Assembly: GCF_031453675.1 (NCBI RefSeq)
Contig: NZ_JAVIZX010000001.1
Location: 992,001-1,056,000 of the forward strand
Reading direction: 5' to 3'
Source of the DNA: Paracidovorax wautersii
GTDB lineage: Bacteria > Pseudomonadota > Gammaproteobacteria > Burkholderiales > Burkholderiaceae_C
Length of the DNA stretch: 64,000 nucleotides
Part shown: positions 46,128 through 59,024 of the stretch, one piece after another
Layout: each line of letters opens with the position of its first letter
Position numbering within the stretch: position 1 is the first letter of the stretch
The notes under the pieces: generated by a model
Seen by the model: the letters and a program-made list of their open reading frames with translations, nothing else
Databases searched by the model: none
What the model was told of the DNA's origin: nothing
Made by a program: the position numbers and the translations under genes

Positions 46128-46952
46128 TTACTTCTTGCGACGCGACACGATCATGACCTGTGTGCGCTTGTTGTTGCGGGTGCGATAACCCTTGGTGAGA
46201 TTACCCCAAGGATCGACTGCATGGCGGCCTTCGCCGGTACGGCCTTCGCCGCCACCGTGCGGGTGATCCACCGGGTTCATGGCCACGCCGCGAACCGTCG
46301 GACGGATACCCATCCAGCGCTTCACACCGGCCTTGCCCAGTTGGCGCAGGCTGTGCTCTTCGTTGGCGACTTCACCAATGGTGGCGCGGCACTCGATGTG
46401 GATCTTGCGCACTTCGCCAGAGCGCATACGCACCTGGGCGTACGTGCCTTCGCGGGCCAGCAGCGTGGCGGACGCACCAGCCGAGCGGGCGATCTGTGCA
46501 CCGGCACCGGGCTTCAGCTCGATGCAGTGGATCGTCGAACCCACGGGGATGTTGCGGATCGGCAGCGTGTTGCCAGCGCGGATCGGGGCTTCCGAACCGG
46601 ACAGCAGCGTTGCGCCGACTTCCAGGCCACGGGGAGCAATGATGTAACGACGTTCGCCGTCGGCATAGCACACCAGAGCGATGTGGGCCGTACGGTTGGG
46701 GTCGTACTCGATACGCTCGACCTTGGCAGGGATCGCATCCTTGTTGCGCTTGAAGTCCACCACACGGTAGTGGTGCTTGTGACCACCGCCCTTGTGACGG
46801 GTGGTGATGTGGCCGTTGTTGTTACGGCCAGACTTCTGGTGCTGGGGTTCCAGCAGGGGCGCGTAGGCTTCACCCTTGTACAGGTGGTCACGCGTGACCT
46901 TCACCACGGCACGTTGGCCAGGCGAGGTCGGCTTCATCTTGATGACTGCCAT
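46128..46952 (-). CDS. rplB: Ribosomal protein L2
   Basis: 274 aa, usual length. It has the peptidyl-transferase region [20 protein letters not shown] (histidine included) near residues 224-243. Core 23S rRNA-binding protein. Confidence 0.98.
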   Translation of the reverse strand: MAVIKMKPTSPGQRAVVKVTRDHLYKGEAYAPLLEPQHQKSGRNNNGHITTRHKGGGHKHHYRVVDFKRNKDAIPAKVERIEYDPNRTAHIALVCYADGERRYIIAPRGLEVGATLLSGSEAPIRAGNTLPIRNIPVGSTIHCIELKPGAGAQIARSAGASATLLAREGTYAQVRMRSGEVRKIHIECRATIGEVANEEHSLRQLGKAGVKRWMGIRPTVRGVAMNPVDHPHGGGEGRTGEGRHAVDPWGNLTKGYRTRNNKRTQVMIVSRRKK

Positions 46953-47267
46953 TTATGCGGCCTCCCCGGACAGGTTCAGCTCTTGACCTTCCTTCAGCGT
47001 CACATAAGCCTTGCGCACGTTGTCGCGGCGGCCCATGGTCTTGCCAAAGCGCTTGGTCTTACCCTTGGTGTTCACCACAGAGACGCCCTTGACCTCGACC
47101 TTGAACATCAATTCCACAGCGGCCTTGATTTCGGGCTTGGTAGCGTTCTGCAGCACCTTGAACGTCACAGCGTTGGACTTTTCGGCAACCATGGTGGCCT
47201 TTTCGGACACGATGGGAGCGACCAGCACTTGCATCAGACGGCCTTCGTCAAACTGGATCGTGCTCAT
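46953..47267 (-). CDS. rplW: Ribosomal protein L23
   Basis: 104 aa. [13 protein letters not shown]-like [17 protein letters not shown] and a basic loop [20 protein letters not shown] mark L23, the docking site for trigger factor and SRP. Its start overlaps the rplD end by 4 bp; its stop abuts the rplB start. Confidence 0.97.
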   Translation of the reverse strand: MSTIQFDEGRLMQVLVAPIVSEKATMVAEKSNAVTFKVLQNATKPEIKAAVELMFKVEVKGVSVVNTKGKTKRFGKTMGRRDNVRKAYVTLKEGQELNLSGEAA

Positions 47268-47884
47268 GCGAACATCTCCTTGAGTTTGTCGATAGCACCC
47301 TTGGTGACGAGCACTTTCTTGTAGTGCACCAGCGACACGGGGTCTGCATAACGGGGTTCGACGACGAACACGTTCTTCAGATTGCGCGAGGCGAGGTACA
47401 GGTTTTCGTCGACTTCTTCGGCGATCACCATCACCGATTGCAGGTTCATGGCCTTGAACTTGTCGGCCAGCACCTTCGTCTTGGGCGATTCCAGCGTCAG
47501 CGAATCCACCACGGCCAGACGGCCTTCGCGGGCCAGCTGCGACAGGATGGAAGCCATGCCGGCGCGGTACATCTTCTTGTTGATCTTCTGCGTGAAGTTT
47601 TCTTCAGGCAGGTTCGGGAAGATGCGGCCGCCCCCACGCCACAGCGGGGAGGAGGTCATACCAGCACGTGCGTTACCCGTACCCTTTTGCTTGAAAGGCT
47701 TCTTGGTCGAGTGACGGACTTGTTCGCGGTCCTTCTGGGCGCGCGTGCCTTGACGGGCATTGGCGCGGTAGGCCACGACGATCTGGTGGATCAGGTCTTC
47801 GTTGTACTGACGGTCGAACACGGTTTCGGGCACGTCGATCTTCGAAGCAGCCTGGCCTTGCTCATTCAGGAGTTCGAGCTGCAT
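47264..47884 (-). CDS. rplD: Ribosomal protein L4
   Basis: 206 aa. [28 protein letters not shown] forms the exit-tunnel loop region (landmark residues 46-73). In E. coli L4 also represses its own operon; a matching leader could not be proven here. It overlaps rplC by 1 bp. Confidence 0.97.
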   Translation of the reverse strand: MQLELLNEQGQAASKIDVPETVFDRQYNEDLIHQIVVAYRANARQGTRAQKDREQVRHSTKKPFKQKGTGNARAGMTSSPLWRGGGRIFPNLPEENFTQKINKKMYRAGMASILSQLAREGRLAVVDSLTLESPKTKVLADKFKAMNLQSVMVIAEEVDENLYLASRNLKNVFVVEPRYADPVSLVHYKKVLVTKGAIDKLKEMFA

Positions 47885-48558
47885 TAGTTCGCTCCTTCAG
47901 CGGCTTTGGCCTTGATGGCAGGACGCACCGTCACGAAGCCACCCTTGGAGCCCGGAACAGCGCCCTTGATCAAGAGCAGTTGACGTGCTTCGTCGATGCG
48001 GATCACGTCGAGGTTTTGGGTGGTCACAGTGACGTCGCCGAGGTGGCCCGTCATGCGCTTGCCGGGGAAGACGCGACCGGGGTCTTGCGCCATACCGATG
48101 GAGCCGGGCACGTTGTGCGAACGGCTGTTACCGTGCGATGCGCGCTGCGAAGCCATGTTGTGACGCTTGATGGTACCGGCGTAGCCCTTACCGATCGAAG
48201 TGCCTTGCACGTCGACCTTCTGGCCCACGGCAAACACGTCCGCCACGGGCACGGCAGCACCCGCGGCGTACTTGCCGGCGGTTTCTGCGGTCACGCGGAA
48301 TTCCTGGATGATTTCACCGGCTTCCACACCTGCCTTGGCAAGGTGGCCGGCTTGTGGCTTGGTCACGCGAGATGCCTTGCGCGAACCGAACGTGACCTGC
48401 AGGGCCACGTAGCCATCGTTCTCTTGGGTTTTGACCTGGGTCACGCGGTTGTTGGACACATCCACCACCGTGACGGGCACTGCGTCCCCGTCATCGGTGA
48501 ACAGACGCATCATGCCCACCTTGCGGCCCAGCAACCCCAGGGAGTTGCTCAGACTCAT
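47884..48558 (-). CDS. rplC: Ribosomal protein L3
   Basis: 224 aa. [11 protein letters not shown] at the start, and [23 protein letters not shown]-type loop that reaches the peptidyl-transferase centre. It is separated from rpsJ by 240 bp with two strong hairpins, longer than usual for this operon. Confidence 0.97.
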   Translation of the reverse strand: MSLSNSLGLLGRKVGMMRLFTDDGDAVPVTVVDVSNNRVTQVKTQENDGYVALQVTFGSRKASRVTKPQAGHLAKAGVEAGEIIQEFRVTAETAGKYAAGAAVPVADVFAVGQKVDVQGTSIGKGYAGTIKRHNMASQRASHGNSRSHNVPGSIGMAQDPGRVFPGKRMTGHLGDVTVTTQNLDVIRIDEARQLLLIKGAVPGSKGGFVTVRPAIKAKAAEGAN

Positions 48559-48716
48559 TGGTTATTCTCCAAAACTTTCACCGCCCCGACTTCAATTGGC
48601 CGAAGCGTTTGCACGGGCGGTTGCCTACGGCGTTGACCGTTGTGCGCGAAAGAAGGTTGATAAAACTTCGCATGCCTGAACCCGCCGGGCGGGCGCAAAA
48701 ATGCGAAGCCGCAAAG

Positions 48717-48787
48717 TATAACGCGGACTGCCTTTTCAGGCAAGCCCGCGTTATAGGGTGTGGTGCAGCGGTTGATCCGCCACACCC
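48717..48787 (-). promoter_or_regulatory. Tandem hairpins between rpsJ and rplC
   Basis: Two perfect stems: GGGTGTGG...CCACACCC (48756-48763 with 48780-48787) and TATAACGCGG...CCGCGTTATA (48717-48726 with 48746-48755). The second also has an inner TGCC/GGCA stem. Neither is followed by a clean U-run for leftward transcripts. They may be an attenuator, processing site or binding site for a ribosomal protein. Confidence 0.6.
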
Positions 48788-48798
48788 GCAGCCGCCGT

Positions 48799-49110
48799 TT
48801 ACTGCAGCTTGATCTCGACGTCCACGCCAGCCGGTAGATCGAGCTTCATCAGAGCGTCCACGGTCTTGTCCGTGGGGTCCACGATGTCCATCAGACGCTG
48901 GTGGGTGCGGATTTCCAGCTGGTCGCGCGACGTCTTGTTGACGTGCGGCGAACGCAGGATGTCGAAGCGCTTCATGCGCGTCGGCAGGGGCACGGGACCC
49001 TTGACGATGGCGCCGGTGCGCTTGGCGGTGTCGACGATCTCGGCGGCGGACTGGTCGATCAGCTTGTAATCGAAAGCCTTCAGGCGGATACGGATCTTTT
49101 GCTTGGACAT
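48799..49110 (-). CDS. rpsJ: Ribosomal protein S10 (NusE)
   Basis: 103 aa. [17 protein letters not shown] and the tip loop [18 protein letters not shown] mark S10, which also acts in antitermination as NusE. It follows tuf closely (25 bp), so str and S10 genes may be co-transcribed. Confidence 0.97.
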   Translation of the reverse strand: MSKQKIRIRLKAFDYKLIDQSAAEIVDTAKRTGAIVKGPVPLPTRMKRFDILRSPHVNKTSRDQLEIRTHQRLMDIVDPTDKTVDALMKLDLPAGVDVEIKLQ

Positions 49111-49135
49111 GGCAAGTTCCTTTATTGCTTAAAGA

Positions 49136-50326
<1,191 letters not shown>

Positions 50327-50437
50327 TTTGAATCTCCAAAGAGCATTGCCTGTGTCAGGGTTTAACGTCTGCACCCGATTGCTGATTCGTCCCGCACAGG
50401 GCAACGGGACGGCACCGGGTCGCAGATTGCAAGAATC

Positions 50438-50493
50438 TTGCTACTATTTTTATAGCTGCATGCGCTTACGGAATAAGCGCCGCAAGCCGATCT
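50438..50493 (-). repeat. Dispersed repeat copy 4
   Basis: Minus-strand orientation: AGATCGGCTT, GGCGCTTATTCCGTAAGCGC, then AGCTATAAAAATAGTAGCAA. It lies between fusA and tuf. Confidence 0.7.
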
Positions 50494-50547
50494 CATTCAA
50501 ACCAACGGGAAGGAGCCACTACCGCGACCCCCTCCCGCCCCGGGCCT

Positions 50548-52651
50548 TTACTTGGCGCGGGCTGCCATGATGGCTTCAGACACGTTGCGAGGGGCTTCGC
50601 TGTAGTGCTTGAATTCCATCGTGTACGTGGCGCGGCCTTGCGTTGCGGAGCGCAGCGAGGTCGAGTAGCCGAACATTTCGGACAGAGGCACTTCGGCCTT
50701 GATGGCCTTGCCGCCACCGACCATGTCGTCCATGCCCTGCACCATGCCGCGACGCGAGGACAGGTCGCCCATCACGGTACCGGCGTAGTCTTCAGGCGTT
50801 TCCACTTCCACGGCCATCATGGGTTCCAGGATGACGGGACCGGCCTTGCGGCAGCCTTCCTTGAAGCCGAAGATGGCAGCCATCTTGAACGCCAGTTCGT
50901 TCGAGTCCACATCGTGGTACGAACCGAAGTGCAGCGTGACCTTGACGTCCACCACCGGATAGCCGGCCAGCACGCCTTGCGTGACGGCTTCGTTGATGCC
51001 CCTTTTCCACGGCCGGGATGAATTCGCGAGGAACCACACCGCCCTTGATGGCGTCGACGAACTCGATGCCCTTGCCGGCTTCGTTCGGCTCGATCTTGAG
51101 CACGACGTGGCCGTACTGGCCCTTACCACCGGACTGGCGCACGAACTTGCCTTCGGCTTCTTCCACCGTCTTGCGGATGGTTTCGCGGTAGGCCACCTGG
51201 GGCTTGCCCACGTTGGCTTCCACGCCGAATTCACGCTTCATGCGGTCCACGATGATTTCCAGGTGCAGCTCGCCCATGCCGGCGATCAGCGTCTGGCCCG
51301 ATTCCTCATCGGTCTTCACGCGGAACGAAGGATCTTCCGCAGCCAGGCGTTGCAGGGCGATGCCCATCTTTTCCTGGTCGGTCTTCGTCTTGGGTTCCAC
51401 GGCCTGCGTGATCACGGGCTCGGGGAACACCATGCGCTCCAGCGTCAGGATGGCTTCGGGGTCACACAGGGTTTCACCCGTGGTCACGTCCTTCAGGCCC
51501 ACGCACGCGGCGATGTCGCCGGCACGGATTTCCTCGACTTCGATCCGCTCGTTGGCGTGCATCTGCACGATACGGCCGATACGCTCCTTCTTGCCCTTGA
51601 CGGGGTTGTACACGGTGTCGCCCTTGGAGAGCACACCGGAATACACGCGCACGAAGGTCAGCTGGCCGACGAACGGGTCGGTCATCAGCTTGAACGCCAG
51701 AGCAGAGAACTTCTCGCTGTCGTCGGCCTTGCGGCTGGTTTCCTTCTCGTCTTCGTCGAAGCCGGGGACCGGGGGGACGTCGATGGGCGAAGGCAGGTAG
51801 TCGATCACGGCGTCCAGCATGCGCTGCACACCCTTGTTCTTGAACGCGGTACCGCACAGCATCGGCTGGATCTCGGTGGCGATCGTGCGCGTGCGCAGGC
51901 CGACCTTGATCTCTTCCTCGGAGAGGTCACCCTCTTCCAGGTACTTGTTCATCAGTTCTTCGGACGCTTCGGCAGCGGCCTCGACCATCTTCTCGCGCCA
52001 TTCCTTGGCGGACTCGGCCAGCTCTGCAGGAATGTCCTGGTAGTCGAACTTCATGCCTTGCGAGGCTTCGTCCCAGATGATGGCCTTCATCTTCAGCAGA
52101 TCGACCACGCCCTTGAAGCCTTCTTCGGCACCGATCGGGATCACGACCGGCACGGGGTTCGCCTTCAGGCGCAGACGCATCTGGTCGTAGACCTTGAAGA
52201 AGTTGGCGCCGGTGCGGTCCATCTTGTTGACGAACGCGAGACGGGGCACCTTGTACTTGTTGGCCTGGCGCCAGACGGTTTCCGACTGGGGCTGCACGCC
52301 CCCCACGGCGCAGTACACCATGCAGGCGCCGTCCAGCACGCGCATGGAACGCTCCACCTCGATGGTGAAGTCCACGTGACCGGGGGTGTCGATGATGTTG
52401 AAGCGGTGCTCGGGGTAGGACATGTCCATGCCCTTCCAGAAGCAGGTCGTGGCGGCCGACGTGATCGTGATGCCGCGCTCTTGCTCCTGCTCCATCCAGT
52501 CCATGGTGGCAGCGCCGTCATGCACTTCACCGATCTTGTGGTTCACACCCGTGTAGAACAGGATACGTTCGGTCGTCGTGGTCTTGCCAGCGTCGATGTG
52601 GGCCGAGATACCGATGTTGCGGTAGCGCTCGATGGGGGTCTTGCGTGCCAT
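50548..52651 (-). CDS. fusA: Elongation factor G, with an apparent one-base frameshift
   Basis: Full-length EF-G (700 aa) after removing one base. The N-terminal GTPase motifs [20 protein letters not shown] and NKMD and domains II-IV are in one frame to about 51000. The remainder ([19 protein letters not shown] to the end) is in the next frame. The break is at a CCCC run on the plus strand (50999-51002) where CCC is expected. EF-G is essential, so this is most likely a sequencing or assembly error. Part of rpsL-rpsG-fusA-tuf. Confidence 0.95.
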
Positions 52652-52676
52652 GATGTTTCTTTCGTTTAACGGCCAA

Positions 52677-52710
52677 GAGCCCGCCCGCCAAAAACTGGCG
52701 GATCGGGCTC
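52677..52710 (-). promoter_or_regulatory. Hairpin between rpsG and fusA
   Basis: GAGCCC/GGGCTC with an inner CGCCA/TGGCG stem forms a strong imperfect hairpin in the 92-bp rpsG-fusA gap. In E. coli this interval binds S7 for feedback control; the same role here is inference. Confidence 0.5.
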
Positions 52711-52743
52711 CCAGCCTTCGAGATATGAGGACGAAACTCGGAC

Positions 52744-53217
52744 TTAGAAGCGGAAGTGGCTGAAAGCCTTGTTGGCTTCGGCCATGCGGTGCACTTCGTC
52801 ACGGCGCTTCATCGCACCGCCACGGCCTTCCGTGGCTTCCAGCAGTTCGTTGGCCAGACGTTGGGCCATGGACTTCTCGCCACGCTTGCGGGCGGCTTCC
52901 TTGATCCAGCGCATCGACAGGGCCAGGCGACGCACGGGACGCACTTCCACGGGCACTTGGTAGTTGGCACCGCCCACGCGGCGGGACTTCACTTCGACCA
53001 TGGGCTTCACGTTGTTGATGGCAACGGTGAAGGCTTCCAGGGGGTCCTTGTCAGGGTGCTTCTTCTCGATCAGTTCCAGAGCGCCGTAAATGATGCGCTC
53101 TGCCACTGCCTTCTTGCCGCCTTCCATGATCACGTTCATGAATTTGGACAGCTCGACATTGCCGAACTTGGGATCCGGCAGGATTTCACGTTTGGGGACT
53201 TCGCGACGACGTGGCAT
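52744..53217 (-). CDS. rpsG: Ribosomal protein S7
   Basis: 157 aa. [20 protein letters not shown] and [19 protein letters not shown] are S7 signatures. It nucleates assembly of the 30S head and in E. coli represses the str operon. Confidence 0.97.
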   Translation of the reverse strand: MPRRREVPKREILPDPKFGNVELSKFMNVIMEGGKKAVAERIIYGALELIEKKHPDKDPLEAFTVAINNVKPMVEVKSRRVGGANYQVPVEVRPVRRLALSMRWIKEAARKRGEKSMAQRLANELLEATEGRGGAMKRRDEVHRMAEANKAFSHFRF

Positions 53218-53393
53218 TTTTCACCTCTATCTTTGCTTCAGTTGGCATCTTTTCAGACACCGCGAGAGCCAATGAAGGACTCCCACTTACTCGACCCGCG
53301 CAGAACGCCTGCGTTTGGGGCCACTACGCTGCTTCACCGCGCCACGCGGGAGACAGCACCGAAAATTCTTTGCAAAAAGCGCAGGGCTTACTC

Positions 53394-53771
53394 TTACTTG
53401 GCCTTGGGCTTCTTCGCGCCGTACTTGGAGCGCGCTTGCTTACGGTCCTTGACCCCTTGCAGGTCAAGCGAACCGCGCACGATGTGGTAACGCACACCGG
53501 GCAAGTCCTTCACACGGCCGCCGCGGACCAGCACCACGCTGTGTTCCTGCAGGTTGTGGCCTTCACCGCCGATGTAGGAGATGACTTCGAACCCGTTGGT
53601 CAGGCGCACCTTGGCGACCTTACGCAGAGCCGAGTTAGGCTTCTTAGGCGTCGTGGTGTACACACGGGTGCACACGCCGCGGCGCTGGGGAGAGTTTTCC
53701 ATCGCAGGGCTCTTGGACTTGATCTTTTCGACCTCGCGCCCCTGACGGACCAGTTGATTGATGGTTGGCAT
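53394..53771 (-). CDS. rpsL: Ribosomal protein S12
   Basis: 125 aa. NQLVRQGRE at the start, [17 protein letters not shown] with the streptomycin-site lysine K43 (unmutated), and [14 protein letters not shown]. Decoding-centre protein and first gene of the str operon. A consensus-like promoter lies about 78 bp upstream. Confidence 0.97.
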   Translation of the reverse strand: MPTINQLVRQGREVEKIKSKSPAMENSPQRRGVCTRVYTTTPKKPNSALRKVAKVRLTNGFEVISYIGGEGHNLQEHSVVLVRGGRVKDLPGVRYHIVRGSLDLQGVKDRKQARSKYGAKKPKAK

Positions 53772-53848
53772 TGAAATACGTCCCTAAACGTGAATTTTTC
53801 GTCAAAAACGAAAACGTGAATCCCTTCGGAAATTCCGAAAAGCCTTCT

Positions 53849-53877
53849 AATGTAGCAGGTTGCCTCTGGAGGGGCAA
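53849..53877 (-). promoter_or_regulatory. Sigma-70-like promoter of the str operon
   Basis: On the minus strand TTGCCC (53877-53872), 17 bp, then TACATT (53854-53849). The leader that follows has a perfect TTCGGAA-A-TTCCGAA dyad (53825-53839) and a direct repeat of ACGTGAAT. Placed correctly for rpsL; the start site is not proven. Confidence 0.6.
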
Positions 53878-53997
53878 TCGCCAGGGCTTGCGGCGCAGGC
53901 GCCCGCACCCTTCAAGGTAGCGCTCCCGCCACGCCGCCGCCCAACCCACGGCGTCCGGCAGCGGCCTGCAGCGGAAGCCCTACCTTTCGGCTGTCGG

Positions 53998-55167
53998 TCA
54001 CTTGATCCAGAGGCGGATGGCGTCCCAGGCGCGGCCGAAGATGCCGGCCTGCTCCACACCTTCCAGCGCCACCAGGGGCACTTCGGCGAGTTGCTGCTCG
54101 CCCAGCATCACCTTGAGCGTGCCGATGGACTGGCCCTGGGTGAACGGAGCCACCAGCGGATCCTGGCGCACGACCTGGGTGGTCACCTTGCCGGCGCTGC
54201 CCGAGGGCACCGTGACGACGATGGCTTCCGGACGGCCGATCTTCAGCGTCTTCTGCGTGCCCTTCCACACGACCGGGGTGGCGGCGGGCTGGCCGGCGTC
54301 GAACAGCTTGACGGCGTCGAAGGCCGTGTAGCCCCAGTTCAGCAGCTTCTGGCTTTCGTTGGCGCGGGCGGTTTCGCTGGCCGTACCCAGAACGATGGAC
54401 AGCAGGCGGCGCTGGCCCACGTTCGGGAAGTCACGCTTGGACGTGGCGACCAAGCAATAGCCCGCCGCTGCCGTGTGGCCGGTCTTGAGGCCATCCACCG
54501 TCGGGTCGCGGAACAGCAGGCTGTTGCGGTTGGAGCCGTTGGACGGCGGCGTGCCGGGGTAGGCGTAGTGCTTGGTGGAGTAGTAGTGCATGTACTCCGG
54601 GAAATCCTTCATCAGCCGCGTGGCGAGGATGCTCAGGTCGCGGGCCGTGGTCGTGTGGCCGGGCTCGGTGAGGCCTTCGGGGTTCTTGTAAGCCGTGCCC
54701 TTCATGCCCAGGGCCTTGGCCTGGTCGTTCATCAGCTTGACGAAGTTTTCGGCCGTGCCGCCCACGCCTTCGGCCAGGGCCATGGTGGCGTCGTTGCCGG
54801 ACTGCACGATCATGCCCTTGATGAGGTCCTCGACAGGCACCTGCATCTTGGGGTCGATGAACATGCGCGAGCCCGGCATCTTCCAGGCGCGTTCGCTCAC
54901 GGGCAGCCGCTGCTCCAGCGTGATCTTCTTGGCGCGCAGCGCATCGAAGACCAGATAGCCGGTCATGAGCTTGGTGAGCGAGGCCTGCTCGACCGGCGCA
55001 TCGATGTCCTTGGCCGCCAGCACCTGGCCGGCCGTCACGTCCACCAACAGGTAGTTGCGGGCTGCGATCTCGGGCGGCTGGGGCGCCTGCGCCTGGGCCC
55101 AGAGGGCGGCAGGCGCCAGCAGGGCGGCGCAGACGAGGATTCGCAACGGGGACAGGAAGGAGGTCAT
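53998..55167 (-). CDS. D-alanyl-D-alanine carboxypeptidase (PBP5/6 family)
   Basis: 389 aa from the ATG at 55167 (an ATG four codons upstream is possible). Signal peptide LVCAALLAPAALWAQA. Serine active site ASLTKLM (SxxK), SGNDA (SxN) and DGLKTGHT (KTG). C-terminal beta domain and an amphipathic end (FGRAWDAIRLWIK) for membrane anchoring. It trims pentapeptides in the cell wall. Confidence 0.95.
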   Translation of the reverse strand: MTSFLSPLRILVCAALLAPAALWAQAQAPQPPEIAARNYLLVDVTAGQVLAAKDIDAPVEQASLTKLMTGYLVFDALRAKKITLEQRLPVSERAWKMPGSRMFIDPKMQVPVEDLIKGMIVQSGNDATMALAEGVGGTAENFVKLMNDQAKALGMKGTAYKNPEGLTEPGHTTTARDLSILATRLMKDFPEYMHYYSTKHYAYPGTPPSNGSNRNSLLFRDPTVDGLKTGHTAAAGYCLVATSKRDFPNVGQRRLLSIVLGTASETARANESQKLLNWGYTAFDAVKLFDAGQPAATPVVWKGTQKTLKIGRPEAIVVTVPSGSAGKVTTQVVRQDPLVAPFTQGQSIGTLKVMLGEQQLAEVPLVALEGVEQAGIFGRAWDAIRLWIK

Positions 55168-55306
55168 GGACACAGGCATTCGAAAGGGAGACTGAACAGG
55201 GAAGAGGAAAGAGAGAGAACAGCGTCGGAGGGCGATGTGTGCGATGCGGCAAACCCGATCCAGGTGCGCCCCGGTGGCGGGCCGATCGACGGCGGCGCCC
55301 CGCGCG

Positions 55307-55957
55307 TCAGGCCGCCGGCAGGTCGGCCATGACGTGGCGCATGACCAGGTTCTTGAGCAGCGGCAATTGTCCGTGAAAGAAGTGGCCGCCCCCGGGCACG
55401 ACGGTAACCGGCAGTATCTGCGGCCGCGCCCAGTCCATGACCGCGGCCAGCGGCACGGTGTCGTCGGACTCGCCGTGCACGACCAGGGTGCGCAGGTGCG
55501 CCTCGGGCGGCACCGGCGCGGCGGTGAAGCGGCTGGCGGCGGTGCCCACGAGCACGGCCCGTTCGACGGTGCGTTCGCTCCACAGCCGGGCCAGCGCATG
55601 GCTGGTGACGAAGGCGCCGAACGAGAAGCCGGCCAGGGCGATCGGCCCCTCGGGCGCCACCTGCTGCACCACGGCCAGCAGGTCGTCCAGCTCACCGCGG
55701 CCTTCGTCGTAGGTGCCGGCCGTGGCCCCCACGCCGCGGAAGTTGAAGCGCACCGCCGTCCAGCCGCTGGCCACGAAGGCGCGGGCCAGGGTCTGCACGA
55801 CCTTGTTGTCCATGGTGCCGCTGAACAGCGGATGCGGGTGGGCGATGATGGCCACGCCGCGCGGCGCGCCGCCGGCCTCCGTGGCCGCCGCATCGCGGGC
55901 GGCTTCGATGGCACCGGCGGGGCCGGCCAGGGTGAGGCGTTCAGTCTGGGCGTTCAC
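55307..55957 (-). CDS. Alpha/beta hydrolase
   Basis: 216 aa. Oxyanion region AIIAHPHPLFSGTMDNKVV, nucleophile elbow GFSFGAF, acid in HGESDDTVP and catalytic histidine in GGGHFFHG. It resembles the CocE/NonD-like short hydrolases. Substrate unknown, cytosolic. Same strand as the carboxypeptidase. Confidence 0.88.
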   Translation of the reverse strand: MNAQTERLTLAGPAGAIEAARDAAATEAGGAPRGVAIIAHPHPLFSGTMDNKVVQTLARAFVASGWTAVRFNFRGVGATAGTYDEGRGELDDLLAVVQQVAPEGPIALAGFSFGAFVTSHALARLWSERTVERAVLVGTAASRFTAAPVPPEAHLRTLVVHGESDDTVPLAAVMDWARPQILPVTVVPGGGHFFHGQLPLLKNLVMRHVMADLPAA

Positions 55958-55961
55958 GTTG

Positions 55962-56016
55962 TGCTACCAATTCAATAGCTTGCAGCGCTCGTTGGTCAAG
56001 CGCTGGGGCCTGAAAA
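55962..56016 (-). repeat. Dispersed repeat copy 5
   Basis: Minus-strand orientation: TTTTCAGGCCCCAGCGCTTG, then GAGCGCTGCAAGCTATTGAA and TTGGTAGCA. It occupies the upstream region of the hydrolase gene; the rest of 55958-56208 shows no gene. Confidence 0.65.
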
Positions 56017-56208
56017 CACTTGAAGTCCGTGGCTGAGTGGAAATCGGCGCGCGAGTTCCTTAGAACGTGTTTACGATCTCGCAGGGGTCGGGGCGTTGCG
56101 CTCCTGCCACCGCTGCGGGCCGGCCGTCCGGGAAGGGCCAGGCCGCAGCGCGGCAGATTCTAAGGCGCGCCCTCGCCAAGGCCTCACCCCAAAGACCTTG
56201 AACGGGCC

Positions 56209-57306
56209 TCAGGCGTCCCGGTCGCGCCGGGAGACGCGCAGCACCACGTAGACGAGCGCCGCGTAGGGCCAGAGCCAGCCCAGCCACTGCCCCAGTCCGT
56301 AGAAGCGGATGAAGCGGCCCTGCTCCCAGGCCTGCAGCGTCTGCGCGAAGTAGGCGCTGGTGGGCGCCTGGTTCAGCAGGTTCAAGTGCAGCGCCAGTGC
56401 CAGCAGCAACAGGGCGGCGCAGGCCCTGCGCGGCAGGGCCACCAGCGCCAGCGTGGCCGCCAGTGCGGCCCAGATGCCGATGCGGGTCGGCAGGTTCAGC
56501 CATTCCCAGGCGTGCGCGGGTCCGTAGCTCAGGGCGGACGACAGCGCCGTCACCGCCACGCCGATCAGCACCGTGGCCACGGCGAATGCCGCACGACGGC
56601 CCACGCTGCGCACCACGCAATAGCCCAGCAGGCAAGGCACCAGCAGCCCCAGCAGCACGGCCACCAGTTCGCCGCTGGCGGACAGCGCCTCCAGCGGGGT
56701 GTCGCGCACCGGCAGCCACTCCAGGAAGGGCGTGTCCTCGAGCAGATCGACCAGCGCCTGCTCCAGCCGCTCCCACATCTGCCCCAGGCCGAAGGGCACG
56801 GCGGCAGGGAACAGCAGCGCCAGCGGCCACAGGGCCAGCAGCACCAGCGCACCGCGCGCCTCGGGCACGAACCAGCGGGCGCGGAAGCGGCTCCAGCGGT
56901 CGATGGCGCCCAACCGCTCCAGCAGCGCCGCCACCATGGCGCCGAGCAGCGCGCCGCACGCATTCAGCGCCAAGTCCATGTTGGACGGCACGCGGCGCGG
57001 CAGGTAGATCTGCAGGAACTCCATCGCCAGCGACAGCAGGGCGCCGGCCAGCGCAGCCACCGGCACCGCCGCCCGCGGCCAGCCGGTGCGCAGCAGGGCC
57101 AGGCCCAGCAGAAAGCCCAGCGGGGCGTATCCGCCGACGTTGATGTTGACGTCGAACCAGGTCCAGTAGGGCGGCGGGATCGGGGCGGAGAAGAACACCC
57201 AGGGCGAAATGCCCTGTTCGCGCCAGCCGTCGAAAGGGAACAGGCTGGCGAAGACGATCAGAGCCGCATAGGTCAGCCCCAGGGGCCAAGCCGACGTCTT
57301 GTGCAT
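56209..57306 (-). CDS. VanZ-family membrane protein
   Basis: 365 aa from MHKTSAWPL at 57306. About nine hydrophobic segments. The N-terminal half shows the VanZ pattern (FPFDGW, VNINVGGYAPLGFLLG, MEFLQIYLPRRVPSNMDLALNACGALLG). A second hydrophobic half follows. VanZ-like proteins can affect envelope or glycopeptide phenotypes, but the role here is unknown. Confidence 0.85.
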   Translation of the reverse strand: MHKTSAWPLGLTYAALIVFASLFPFDGWREQGISPWVFFSAPIPPPYWTWFDVNINVGGYAPLGFLLGLALLRTGWPRAAVPVAALAGALLSLAMEFLQIYLPRRVPSNMDLALNACGALLGAMVAALLERLGAIDRWSRFRARWFVPEARGALVLLALWPLALLFPAAVPFGLGQMWERLEQALVDLLEDTPFLEWLPVRDTPLEALSASGELVAVLLGLLVPCLLGYCVVRSVGRRAAFAVATVLIGVAVTALSSALSYGPAHAWEWLNLPTRIGIWAALAATLALVALPRRACAALLLLALALHLNLLNQAPTSAYFAQTLQAWEQGRFIRFYGLGQWLGWLWPYAALVYVVLRVSRRDRDA

Positions 57307-57326
57307 CGGAGCGCCTGTCCAGCCTC

Positions 57327-58969
<1,643 letters not shown>

Positions 58970-59024
58970 TGCTATTAAAATAGCAGCTATTAGCGCTTAT
59001 CCACAGGGCGCTGGAGCCCGATTT
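58970..59024 (-). repeat. Dispersed repeat copy 6, reaching the corA start
   Basis: Minus-strand orientation: AAATCGGGCTCCAGCGCC, TAAGCGCTAATAGCTGC, TATTTTAATAGCA. It begins at the hemB stop and ends within the TTG start codon of the next gene. Confidence 0.7.

Noticed and set aside
50548-52651. fusA as a pseudogene
   Set aside because: The protein is complete apart from one extra base in a homopolymer and the gene is essential; sequence error is the better reading.
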